In this document: one piece after another, positions 56,466 through 63,861 of the stretch | Position numbering within the stretch: position 1 is the stretch's first letter | Layout: the number at the start of each line of letters is the position of its first letter | DNA from: Virgisporangium aurantiacum | GTDB lineage: Bacteria; Actinomycetota; Actinomycetes; Mycobacteriales; Micromonosporaceae | Assembly: GCF_016863635.1 (NCBI RefSeq) | Contig: NZ_BOPG01000081.1 | Span: forward strand, 1-64,000 | DNA: 64,000 nt | Direction of reading: 5' to 3' | Notes under the pieces: model-generated | Seen by the model: the letters and a program-made list of their open reading frames with translations, nothing else | Databases searched by the model: none | Told to the model about the DNA's origin: nothing | Program-made: the position numbers and the translations under genes

Positions 56466-56470
56466 GGGAC

Positions 56471-57055
56471 ATGCGGGTGACGGAGGAGCTGTACCGCGAA
56501 CTGCGGGCGGTGGAACCGGCGCGGCGGTGGCTGTGGCTCAGCGACCGCGCACCGGGTGAGCTGCGCGGGCACTGGTGGCTGGCGTTCATCGAACGGGCCG
56601 AGTTCGACGCCAGCCCCGCGCACACCGCGTCACCGGAGGGCCTGCGCGACAGCGTCGACCTGGTGGTCGACCTGATCGACCTGGCCGAGCGCGACGGCAT
56701 GCCGCGGCACTACGCCGCCGGCCGCCTGGCCATGCTGGCGTCGAGCCTGGCGCGGTCCGGGCAACCGGTCGAGGCCCCGCAGGTGGACCCCGATCGCGTC
56801 GCCCGGCGCATGCTGGCGACGTTCCGGCTCGACCCCGGGCAGGCGGTGGCCGTCGCGGCCCGGTTGCGCGCGGCGGGCGACAATGCGGGCGACAGTGCGG
56901 GCGATGACGCGGGCACCGACGACCCGGAGGCCGACGCGCTCGACGAGATCCGGTGGCTGCTGCCCGACCTGGAACTGCTCGCGCCGTACCTGACAGGTGC
57001 GGGCCCGATCGACGACGTCCGGCAGTGGCTCGACGAGTCGACGAGGCTCTCATGA
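56471..57055 (+). CDS. Small protein directly downstream of the giant gene, possible immunity protein
   Basis: A 194-residue, mostly helical acidic protein (MRVTEELYRELRAVEP start) with many Trp near the N-terminus and a GDNAGDSAGDDAG tract near residues 136-148 encoded by 12-bp tandem repeats. No signal peptide or membrane helix. Its ATG is 5 bases after the giant gene's stop, and its TGA overlaps the next start as ATGA, so it is translationally coupled on both sides. No family is recognised. Toxin loci typically place immunity genes in exactly this position, which is the only basis for the suggestion. Confidence 0.7.
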   Translation: MRVTEELYRELRAVEPARRWLWLSDRAPGELRGHWWLAFIERAEFDASPAHTASPEGLRDSVDLVVDLIDLAERDGMPRHYAAGRLAMLASSLARSGQPVEAPQVDPDRVARRMLATFRLDPGQAVAVAARLRAAGDNAGDSAGDDAGTDDPEADALDEIRWLLPDLELLAPYLTGAGPIDDVRQWLDESTRLS

Positions 57056-58320
57056 CGGAGGAGAACCCGGTGGAGACCGTCACGCTGCGCCCGTCGGCGC
57101 CCGCGTTCAGCAGCGACGGCGCGGTGGCGTTCGGCGTGCAGAGCATGCAGCACGCGCCGCCGCGGATGCTGCTCATGGCCCATGTCGGCGGCGCCGACCT
57201 CGAACCGCGGTGGCTGGGGCTCGGCGACACCGTCGAGTTCGGCGACACGACCTGGCGGTTCGAGGACGTCCGGTTCGCCAACCCCGACCTGTGGGAGGCC
57301 ACCGTGCGGTCGGTGCCGCCCGGTGCCGCGCCGTTCACGCCGCCGCCGCTCACCGGCGACCGGGACTGGACGACGGTGGACCTGCGGCCGTCCGGGCCGG
57401 TCGACGCGGCCGCCGTCGCCGCGGCGGAGCGGCGGCTGGGACGGGACCTGCCGCCCGTCTACCGGCGCTGGCTGGCCGAGAACAACGGCGCCACCCCGCC
57501 GGAACCGGTGCACGTGCCCGGGTTCCGGTTCCAGCTGTCGCCCGTGCGTCCGCTGCTCGGCGTCCACCCCGACGAGCCGCACGTCGACCTCGGCCTCGGC
57601 CCGCGCCGCGCACCGGCCTGGCTCATCCGCGACCACGTCGTGATCGCCGTCGCGACCGGCGGGCTGCTCGCCGTCCGCGCGGATCTTCCCGGCCTCGACG
57701 AGATCGTCTTCCTCGACGAGATCGCGACCGACCGCGAACCCGAACAGGTCGACGTCGTGGCGCCGGACATCTACTCGTTCTGCGCGTACCTCCAGCCGGC
57801 GCCGCCCGTGGCGCCCGCCCGGCTCGGCGAGCTCGAACCGGAGCCCGCACCGGTGCGGCCGCCCGACCTCCTCGACCTGGTCGGCCGGGCACTGGACTTC
57901 GCCGCGGCGGCCCGGGCGACGATGTGCGCGGAGTTCGACGTCCGCTTCATCTCCGAGGTGGCGATGCTGGCCCGGATGGGGCGGTTGGCCCGGCGCGGTG
58001 AGTGCGCGGGCGGGCTGCGCTACGACATCCACGGCAACGGCTACGACGTGTTCGCCCCCGACGACACGCCGCTGACCCTGCAGGGGAAGGGCTACGCGCC
58101 CGCCGACCGGCCGGCCGGGCCCGCCGACGGGCTGCTCGACGTCGTCGACGTGTACGCGCTGCGCGACTTCCTGGCCGACCGCACCGGCATCCGGTTCGGC
58201 GTCGAGGAGCTCACCGCGGCGTGCGAGGAGCACGTCCGGCGGGGTGCGCTGCGGCCGGCCGGCAACGGCGGGGTGTACGAGCTACCGCCGGTCCCAGGCC
58301 GCGTCGAGGAACAGCAGTGA
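57052..58320 (+). CDS. SMI1/KNR4 (SUKH)-domain protein, putative immunity protein
   Basis: A 422-residue protein in three parts. Residues ~8-90 form a small beta domain (SSDGAVAFGVQSM ... LGDTVEFGDTTWRFEDVRF) like those annotated DUF6406 in actinobacteria. Residues ~110-245 are SUKH-like: VAAAERRLGRDLPPVYRRWLAENNGA, then LIRDHVVIAVATGG and LDEIVFLDEI. Residues ~280-420 are helical and possibly winged-helix-like. SUKH proteins often neutralise nuclease or other polymorphic toxins. It overlaps the upstream gene (ATGA). Its last 39 bases overlap the 3' end of the convergent minus-strand gene, which is unusual but both frames are well supported. Confidence 0.75.
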   Translation: MTEENPVETVTLRPSAPAFSSDGAVAFGVQSMQHAPPRMLLMAHVGGADLEPRWLGLGDTVEFGDTTWRFEDVRFANPDLWEATVRSVPPGAAPFTPPPLTGDRDWTTVDLRPSGPVDAAAVAAAERRLGRDLPPVYRRWLAENNGATPPEPVHVPGFRFQLSPVRPLLGVHPDEPHVDLGLGPRRAPAWLIRDHVVIAVATGGLLAVRADLPGLDEIVFLDEIATDREPEQVDVVAPDIYSFCAYLQPAPPVAPARLGELEPEPAPVRPPDLLDLVGRALDFAAAARATMCAEFDVRFISEVAMLARMGRLARRGECAGGLRYDIHGNGYDVFAPDDTPLTLQGKGYAPADRPAGPADGLLDVVDVYALRDFLADRTGIRFGVEELTAACEEHVRRGALRPAGNGGVYELPPVPGRVEEQQ

Positions 58321-58908
58321 GTGGTTGATCAGACCCTGCACCGCGTGCAGGGCCGGGAGGAGGCACCGCTCCGGGTCGCCGGCGCCGGTCGCGGCGCCCA
58401 GGTCGGTGCGGGCGAACGCCTCGACGGCCAGCCACAGGTTGTCGAAGTGCCCGCCCCACAGCCAGAACCAGTACTCCACCTCGTCGGCGTAGTGGAACAC
58501 CGTGGTCGGCCGGCCCAGCGCGTACGTGCCGGCCGGGATGTCCGGTCCGACGTCACCGATCGCGGTCGCCAGCGGCATCGGCCGGTGCGCCCGGGCGAAC
58601 TCGACCGCACCGGCGCCGGTCGGCGGCACCCGGCACAGCAGCCCGTCGGCGGCGAGGCGGGCGGCGCGCGCACCCGCGTCCGGTATGCGGTCGCTGATCA
58701 GGTTGCGCCGGTAGCCGGCGTAGGTCAGCGGCGTCTCGTCGACCGGACCGTGCGCGCGCATCCACACGGCGTAGTCGTAGTTGGTCCGCAGCCCGAACAC
58801 CTGGTAGCCGACGCAGACCTCGTAGTACTCGAACGTCTCGCCGGTGGCGGGGAAGAACGGGCCCAGGTCGTGGCCCACGGGAAAGATCAGCAGATCCTCG
58901 TCCCTCAT
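58282..58908 (-). CDS. V/I-x-PVG family paralogue 1
   Basis: A 208-residue soluble protein. It carries the marks shared by six genes here: IFPVGHDLGPF near the start, a central FARAHRPMP, a Trp-rich helix (EYWFWLWGGHFDNLW) and a C-terminal helix ending FLDAAW. ATG 58908 follows GGAGGAGG. Its start overlaps the stop of the upstream gene (ATGA). It is the most divergent of the six: the usual G-x-G after the His-Arg motif reads GDVGPDIPAG. Function unknown. Confidence 0.7.
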   Translation of the reverse strand: MRDEDLLIFPVGHDLGPFFPATGETFEYYEVCVGYQVFGLRTNYDYAVWMRAHGPVDETPLTYAGYRRNLISDRIPDAGARAARLAADGLLCRVPPTGAGAVEFARAHRPMPLATAIGDVGPDIPAGTYALGRPTTVFHYADEVEYWFWLWGGHFDNLWLAVEAFARTDLGAATGAGDPERCLLPALHAVQGLINHSLLFLDAAWDRR

Positions 58909-59528
58909 GCTCCTCCTCCCCGGGCCACGTCGAGATACGCCAGTTGGAGCCCGAGCATGACGTGCAGGCCGCGCAGCGCGCCGGTGAGCAGGTCGCGGGC
59001 GTCGAGGGTGCGGCCGGCGCCCTGCTCGTCGGCCACCATCCGCCGGCAGCCGTCCCAGAGCGACGGTTCGAGGTGGCTCTGCCGCCACAGCCGCCACTGG
59101 TGCCAGGTGAACGTGGCCACCTGGTCGGGTGGGAAGCCGGCCAGGAACCGGCTGGGGTCGTCCGACCTGTTTCCCATGCCGTGCGCCCGGGGCACCAGCC
59201 GGTGGGTGCGCGCGAAGTCGACCGCCTCGGGGTCGTCGGGATCGATCTCCGCGACGAGCTTCAGGCCCAGCAGCTGCCCGTACGCCTTCGCCTCCTCGAC
59301 CGGCGCCAGGCTCCGCCGGTTGCCGAGCACCGCCGCCCGCGTCCACGCGGTGGTGGCCAGCGTCTCGAGCTGCCCGTGCGCGTCGAGCCACAGCGTGCCC
59401 GGGTCGGACTCGACCGTCCACACCGCGTCGCCGCGCCGGATGCTGAACCGGACGTCGCCGGGACCGTCGCCGCGGACCATGCCGCCGAACTGCCCGACCG
59501 GGAACACCAACCGCTGCTCGTCGACCAT
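58905..59528 (-). CDS. V/I-x-PVG family paralogue 2
   Basis: A 207-residue protein and the first gene of a minus-strand pair. Shared motifs: VFPVGQFGGMV, FARTHRLVPRAHGMGN, a Trp-rich helix (TWHQWRLWRQSHLEPSLW) and LQLAYLDVARG. No signal sequence, transmembrane helix or catalytic motif is visible. The N-terminal third (RRGDAVWTVESDPGTLWLDAHG) is beta-rich. Function unknown; co-location with a putative immunity gene suggests, but does not show, a link to the giant protein. Confidence 0.7.
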   Translation of the reverse strand: MVDEQRLVFPVGQFGGMVRGDGPGDVRFSIRRGDAVWTVESDPGTLWLDAHGQLETLATTAWTRAAVLGNRRSLAPVEEAKAYGQLLGLKLVAEIDPDDPEAVDFARTHRLVPRAHGMGNRSDDPSRFLAGFPPDQVATFTWHQWRLWRQSHLEPSLWDGCRRMVADEQGAGRTLDARDLLTGALRGLHVMLGLQLAYLDVARGGGA

Positions 59529-59599
59529 CGTCGGGCATCGTATCGGCCGACGCCGCCGTAGGCTGGTGACCGGTGCGCGTCACACGGAACGGGGAATCG

Positions 59600-60178
59600 A
59601 TGGTCAGCACGGAAACCCTGGTGGAACTCGCCGGCCTGGTGCTCCCTCCCGACGAGGAGATCACCTGGGCCAAGGCGTTTCCCGACGGACCGTCCGTGTC
59701 GGTGCGCACGCCCGAACGCATCCTGTTCGTGGAGGTCGTCCGGGGCTGGCTGCGGATCTCCGAGGCGCCCGGGGTGGCCGGCATCGTCACGGTCACCCGG
59801 GAAGACGAGGACCATTCCGGGTCGGTTCCGCAGCGGGTGTTCCTCCTGCTCGACGACGAGACGCCGATCGACCTCGACGATCCGCCCGCGCTGGCCGAAC
59901 TCGGCCGGGCGCTGCGGCACGGCGGGCTGGATCCGCTGGCGTACGCCGAGATCCTGATCACGCGGCACTGGCCGGCTCCGGGTCCGCGCGAGGTGATCGT
60001 CGATTCGCCGGCCTGGCCCTCGCCGCGCACCTGGGAAGACGAGCAGGGCGACTTCTGGCTGTCGTTCTACGCGGCGCGCCAGGATCCCGATGCCACCGAT
60101 CCGGACGTCACGTTGTGGTCGGTCCGGGTGCCCCTCGACGGCCCGGTCACCTGGTTGCGGAGGCCAGCGGCTTCGTGA
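59600..60178 (+). CDS. Unrecognised 192-residue protein
   Basis: I chose ATG 59600 (MVSTETLVELAGLVLPP) with GGGGA at 59591-59595; a GTG at 59573 would add nine residues but lacks a good ribosome-binding site. The protein is mixed alpha/beta, with a strand-rich start (SVSVRTPERILFVEVVRGWLRI) and an acidic middle (LLLDDETPIDLDDPPALAELGRAL). The end (WEDEQGDFWLSFYAARQDPD) is Trp/Asp-rich. It stands alone, divergent from paralogue 2 and convergent with the zinc-ribbon gene one base later. No family recognised. Confidence 0.65.
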   Translation: MVSTETLVELAGLVLPPDEEITWAKAFPDGPSVSVRTPERILFVEVVRGWLRISEAPGVAGIVTVTREDEDHSGSVPQRVFLLLDDETPIDLDDPPALAELGRALRHGGLDPLAYAEILITRHWPAPGPREVIVDSPAWPSPRTWEDEQGDFWLSFYAARQDPDATDPDVTLWSVRVPLDGPVTWLRRPAAS

Positions 60179-60179
60179 G

Positions 60180-60716
60180 TTACGGAAGGTCCGGCGGGGT
60201 GCGGTACGGCGCGGCCGCCTGCTCGCGGAGCGCAGCGGCGATGGCCGACAACCGGCCGCGGCTGTACCGGGCCGGCATGCGCTGGTACGCCTCGCGTCCG
60301 ATGAGGCTGTGGAAGGCGTGCGGCGGGATGTCGTCGGCGTCGGCCGGCACGAACTTGAGCGCCTCCTCGACAGCGGCGGCGGCGAACGCCAGGTCGCTCT
60401 TTGACGGGCCGCCGTCGCGGCCGGTAGCGACATCGGCCACGGTCATCCACTCGCCGGGATCGAGCAGTTCCGACGGCTCCGGGCCGCCGAAGTCGGCGGC
60501 GCCGAGCCGCAACTCCGGGTCGCGCGGCATCCGGAAGACGAACTCGCGCGGCGAGCCGCACTCCTGGCAGGTTCCGGTGTGGCGTTCGTACACTTCACCG
60601 TCTTGTAGCATGACCACACTCGTGCCCGAGAATCCGTTGCCACCGCAACTGGGACACGCCTTGATGTCCATGTACAGGTTGGCTTCGGCGGGCGTCCGGG
60701 CAAGTGGCGCGATCAC
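60180..60716 (-). CDS. Zinc-ribbon protein, paralogue of the gene at 60780
   Basis: A ~178-residue protein with two knuckles, CPSCGG and CQECGS, about 28 residues apart, forming a four-Cys zinc ribbon. A GGPEPSELLDPGEWM segment and a helical C-terminal half (EEALKFVPADADDIPPHAFHSL) follow. All these features align with the divergent gene starting at 60780. The start is uncertain: GTG 60716 keeps the LYMDIKAC segment that matches MYMDLHPC in the paralogue, but the ribosome-binding site is weak. The stop is one base from that of the convergent gene. Function unknown. Confidence 0.7.
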   Translation of the reverse strand: MIAPLARTPAEANLYMDIKACPSCGGNGFSGTSVVMLQDGEVYERHTGTCQECGSPREFVFRMPRDPELRLGAADFGGPEPSELLDPGEWMTVADVATGRDGGPSKSDLAFAAAAVEEALKFVPADADDIPPHAFHSLIGREAYQRMPARYSRGRLSAIAAALREQAAAPYRTPPDLP

Positions 60717-60779
60717 ATCAGCCAGGATAACGGCGGCGCGGCGGCGCGTGCCGTCGAGCGACCCGGAGGTGGGGAACCC

Positions 60780-61337
60780 GTGCTGGTAGCGCGTGCGATG
60801 GCCGAGTGTCACATGTACATGGATCTGCATCCGTGCGAACGGTGCGGCGAGCCCTACTTCCCGTGGACCGTGCACGAGGCGGCCGAGCGCGACGGGCAGC
60901 GCATCTCGTCGTACGAGGGCGACTGCCCGGCCTGCGGTACGCGGCGGCGGTTCGAGTTCGTCGTCCTCGACCCGAACCTGCCGCCGCCGGCTCTCGGCGG
61001 CCCGGAACCGTCCACGATCATCGATCCGGGCGAGTTCTACGAGCTGGGCGAGTCGGCCGCGGAGGCGACGAAGCTGCCGGGCGGCGCGTCGCCGGAGCAG
61101 GTCGGCGACGCGTGGGACGCGGCCGGTGACGCCGCCGCCACCACCGAGGAGATCCTGAAGTTCCTGCCGCCGGGCGCGGCGGCCGTGCCGGTGGAGGCGT
61201 TCACGTCCGAGCGCGGGCGCGCGGTCCGCACCGCCGATCCGTCCCGGTTCGGCCGGGAGCGGTTGGAGCTGACGCTCGCGGAGCGCCGCCGGGTGCTGGT
61301 CGAGCTGACCCGTCTGGTCGAACAGTACGAGTCGTGA
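60780..61337 (+). CDS. Zinc-ribbon protein
   Basis: A 185-residue protein starting at GTG 60780 after GGAGGTGGGG (60765-60774). Knuckles CERCGE and CPACGT form the zinc ribbon (residues ~19-55), followed by GGPEPSTIIDPGEFYELGE and a helical half with EEILKFLPPGAAAVPVEAF. The ribbon may bind nucleic acid or protein. It heads a three-gene operon with two V/I-x-PVG paralogues, the next start (GTG 61334) overlapping its stop. It is divergent from its own paralogue across a 63-base gap that must contain both start regions. Confidence 0.75.
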   Translation: MLVARAMAECHMYMDLHPCERCGEPYFPWTVHEAAERDGQRISSYEGDCPACGTRRRFEFVVLDPNLPPPALGGPEPSTIIDPGEFYELGESAAEATKLPGGASPEQVGDAWDAAGDAAATTEEILKFLPPGAAAVPVEAFTSERGRAVRTADPSRFGRERLELTLAERRRVLVELTRLVEQYES

Positions 61338-62026
61338 CCGGGCGGCTCGTCTTTCCGGTTGGGCGCTACCTCGGGATGTTGCCGATCGACCGGCCGTCGG
61401 GTCCGACGCTGGAGCACGTCGTGCGGATCGGCGGTCGGCGGATGGAACTGTCCGCCGACGAGCATCTGGTGTGGGCGCTGGCGCACGGCGTGCCGGGCGC
61501 GCCCGACCTGGACCGGTGGGATCGCGCCGCGATGCGCGCCAACCTGCCGGACCGGTCCGCGGACACCGACGTCGACGGGATCGCCGACCGGCTGCTCGGC
61601 GTCGGCCTGCTGCGGGAGCTCGACGGGCCGGTGGAGGAGTTCGCCCGGTCGGTGCGGCTGCTGCCGCAGGCGGTCGGCCTCGGCAACGGCGGCGCCGACG
61701 GCCGCACGTTCTGGATCGGCTTCCCCGGATCACCGCTGGTGTCCCTCTCCTCGGAGATCTTCTACGTGTGGTCCTGGGCCGGCCTCGAACCGGACCTGTA
61801 CGCGGCGTGTGTGCGGGCCACGACGGTCGGGCTGCCGCTCGGTGACCGCGACCCGCGCGTCCTGGTGGCCGCGGTCGTCGGCGACCTGCACGCGCTGCTG
61901 GCGCCGAACGTCGCCTGCCTCGACGCGACGCTGGCCCCGTCCGCGAGCCCGGCCGCAAGCCCGGTCGCCGGCCCGGCGGCAGGCCCGGGCGCCGACCCGG
62001 CCGCGAGCCCGGGCGGTGCCGCGTGA
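61334..62026 (+). CDS. V/I-x-PVG family paralogue 3
   Basis: A 230-residue protein translationally coupled (GTGA) to the zinc-ribbon gene. Shared motifs: VFPVGRYLGML, FARSVRLLPQAVGLGN, the FYVWSWAGLEPDLYAACV helix and VACLDATLA. It carries an extra C-terminal tail of Ala/Ser/Pro/Gly repeats (SPAASPVAGPAAGPGADPA) not present in the others. Function unknown. Confidence 0.7.
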   Translation: MTGRLVFPVGRYLGMLPIDRPSGPTLEHVVRIGGRRMELSADEHLVWALAHGVPGAPDLDRWDRAAMRANLPDRSADTDVDGIADRLLGVGLLRELDGPVEEFARSVRLLPQAVGLGNGGADGRTFWIGFPGSPLVSLSSEIFYVWSWAGLEPDLYAACVRATTVGLPLGDRDPRVLVAAVVGDLHALLAPNVACLDATLAPSASPAASPVAGPAAGPGADPAASPGGAA

Positions 62027-62586
62027 CCACCGCGATCGTTCCGGTCGGGCACTACCTCGGGCTGGTGCACGACGACAGCGTCGGGCAGGCCCGGCACCGG
62101 GTGCGCGTGGGGCGCGGGTCGGAGCCGCTCGACTCGGCGGAGGAGGCGGCGGTCTGGTTCGCCGCGCACAGTTTCACCAACCTCGCCCAACCGGTGTTGT
62201 GGACCCGGGACCGGATCCTCGACGTGCTACCGGAGCCGCGGAACCTGGCGGCGTCGGCGGTCCCGATCCTGCTGCGCGACGGCCTGCTGGCCGAGGTCGA
62301 CGACGCGTTCGCCGACCGGCACCGCGTGGTGCCGCTGACGTTCGGCATCGGCTGGCGCTACGGCGACGACGGGCTGGCGCTGGGCGTCGGCGAGCGGGCG
62401 GTGAGCGTCGACGAGACGGTCCTCGCGGTGTGGGAGCGCGGCACCGAGTTTCCGACGCTGCGGGAGGCCTGTGCCGACGCCGCACCGGAGGCGCCCGACG
62501 CCGCCCTGGCGGCGATGACCGCGGCGCTGCACCGGCTGCTCGCGGTGAGCGCCGCCTACGTCGACGTGGCCGCCACGTCGAGGTAG
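62023..62586 (+). CDS. V/I-x-PVG family paralogue 4
   Basis: A 187-residue protein, coupled to paralogue 3 by a GTGA overlap. Motifs: IVPVGHYLGLV, DRHRVVPLTFGIGW, VLAVWERGTEFPTLREAC and AAYVDVAATS. It is the shortest member, with the central Phe-Ala-Arg of FARxHR changed to Ala-Asp-Arg. Its last 31 bases overlap the end of the convergent paralogue 5. Confidence 0.7.
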   Translation: MTTAIVPVGHYLGLVHDDSVGQARHRVRVGRGSEPLDSAEEAAVWFAAHSFTNLAQPVLWTRDRILDVLPEPRNLAASAVPILLRDGLLAEVDDAFADRHRVVPLTFGIGWRYGDDGLALGVGERAVSVDETVLAVWERGTEFPTLREACADAAPEAPDAALAAMTAALHRLLAVSAAYVDVAATSR

Positions 62587-63176
62587 CCGCAGCCGTTCGC
62601 GATCAGCGTGTGGACCCGGTGCAGCAGCCCGGGTACGCCGTCGGCGTCGTCGCCGAGCAGCGGTGCGGTACCGGCCTGCAACTCGTCGAGGTCCCACAGG
62701 GTGTCGACGCGGGGCGCCCACTGCCACAGGTCGAACACCTGCGCGTCGACCACCGCGACCGGCTCCTCGCCGAACACGCCGATCCGGTACCGGTCGGGCC
62801 GGGCGGCCGTGGTGCCGAGGCCGGCCAACAGCGGCCGCAGCCGGTGGCTCCGGGCGAACGTGGCCGGATCGACGGCGTCGGGCCCCACCTCCACCAGCGC
62901 GCCGAGCGCCAGCAGCCCGTCGACGGCGTCGGCGAGGTCGGTGGTGCCGCGCCCGCCCGCGATGGCGGCCATGACCGCCCGGGTCCAGACCCGACCGGAC
63001 ACCGGTGACACCGCGTCGGGCAGACCGTGGGCCAGTCCCCAGGCCATGAACTCGGTCTCGGTGACGAGCTTGACCAGTTCGTCGCCGATGCGGATCCGGT
63101 GCGACTCCGCGGGCTCGTCGTGTCCCGGGACGAACGGCCCCAGGTAGTGCCCGACCGGAAACACCCAGGCCGTCAT
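62556..63176 (-). CDS. V/I-x-PVG family paralogue 5
   Basis: A 206-residue protein, second gene of a minus-strand pair. Motifs: VFPVGHYLGPF, FARSHRLRPLLAGLGT, VFDLWQWAPRVDTLW and GYLDVAATS. ATG 63176 overlaps the stop of paralogue 6 (ATGA). By motif matching it is closest to paralogue 4 at the C-terminus. Confidence 0.7.
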   Translation of the reverse strand: MTAWVFPVGHYLGPFVPGHDEPAESHRIRIGDELVKLVTETEFMAWGLAHGLPDAVSPVSGRVWTRAVMAAIAGGRGTTDLADAVDGLLALGALVEVGPDAVDPATFARSHRLRPLLAGLGTTAARPDRYRIGVFGEEPVAVVDAQVFDLWQWAPRVDTLWDLDELQAGTAPLLGDDADGVPGLLHRVHTLIANGCGYLDVAATST

Positions 63177-63787
63177 GACCGCTCCACCGGGTCGACGTAC
63201 GCCGCCTGGGCGTTCAGGAGGCCGTGCAGCGTGCCGAGGAACCCGTCGAGGATCTCGCCCGGTCCGTCGGCCGGTGGCGCGGCGTCGGGTGCCTTCTCCA
63301 GGGCGGCGATCGTCTCGCAGGCGTGCCACAGGTCCTCGTCGAGGTGACCCCAGGTCCACAGCTCGAACACCAGGCGCGACACGCGGATCCGCTCCTGGCC
63401 GAGCAGCCCGATCGAGTACAGGCCCGGCTCGTCGGACGAGTTGCCCAGGCCGAGCATGGTCGGTACCACCCGGTGGGTGCGGGCGAAGGTGACGGCGTCG
63501 TCGGGCGGCACCTCGGCGAGCAGCCGCCGGGTGAGCAGCCCGTCGACGAGTTCGGCCGGCCGGGGCAGCCGCTGGGCGGCGAGGTGACGCAGCAGCGCCG
63601 GCTCGGTCCACGGTCCGTCGACGCCCTCGGGCGCCCCGTGCGCGAACATCCAGGTGACGAACTCCGCGTCGGTCAACTCGTGGATCTGCGCGCCGCGGCG
63701 GATCTCGTGGTGGTGCCCGTCGGCGTCACCCGGATCCTGGTACGTGCCGACCAGCAGCCCGACCGGGAAGACCAACGGGTCGGTCAT
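63173..63787 (-). CDS. V/I-x-PVG family paralogue 6
   Basis: A 204-residue protein, first gene of the minus-strand pair. Motifs: VFPVGLLVGTY, FARTHRVVPTMLGLGN, VFELWTWGHLDEDLWHACE and AAYVDPVE. I chose ATG 63787 (MTDPLVFPVG), preceded by GGAG with a 7-base spacer; an in-frame ATG at 63817 lies inside the interspersed element and would add ten residues from that element. Function unknown. Confidence 0.7.
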   Translation of the reverse strand: MTDPLVFPVGLLVGTYQDPGDADGHHHEIRRGAQIHELTDAEFVTWMFAHGAPEGVDGPWTEPALLRHLAAQRLPRPAELVDGLLTRRLLAEVPPDDAVTFARTHRVVPTMLGLGNSSDEPGLYSIGLLGQERIRVSRLVFELWTWGHLDEDLWHACETIAALEKAPDAAPPADGPGEILDGFLGTLHGLLNAQAAYVDPVERS

Positions 63788-63861
63788 GCCGTCGCTCCGC
63801 TGCGCTCCGCGACGCATGACCCAAACACTGAGTTGATGATTCGCTCGCTGCGCTCACTCAT
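63788..63861 (-). repeat. Short interspersed element of the SERSERIINSVFG type
   Basis: About 74 bases fill the whole gap between paralogue 6 and the gene at the right edge. Read on the minus strand it starts ATGAGTGAGCGCAGCGAGC and would encode MSERSERIINSVFG. One arm forms a hairpin: CGTCGC (63790-63795) pairs with GCGACG (63809-63814). Similar extragenic elements occur in many copies, directly after stop codons, in Micromonosporaceae genomes (from memory). I do not treat it as a gene. Confidence 0.65.

Noticed and set aside
10386..56465. Modular PKS/NRPS megasynthase as an explanation for the giant gene
   Set aside because: No ketosynthase, acyltransferase, condensation, adenylation or carrier-protein motifs are visible; the modules are toxin and protease types.
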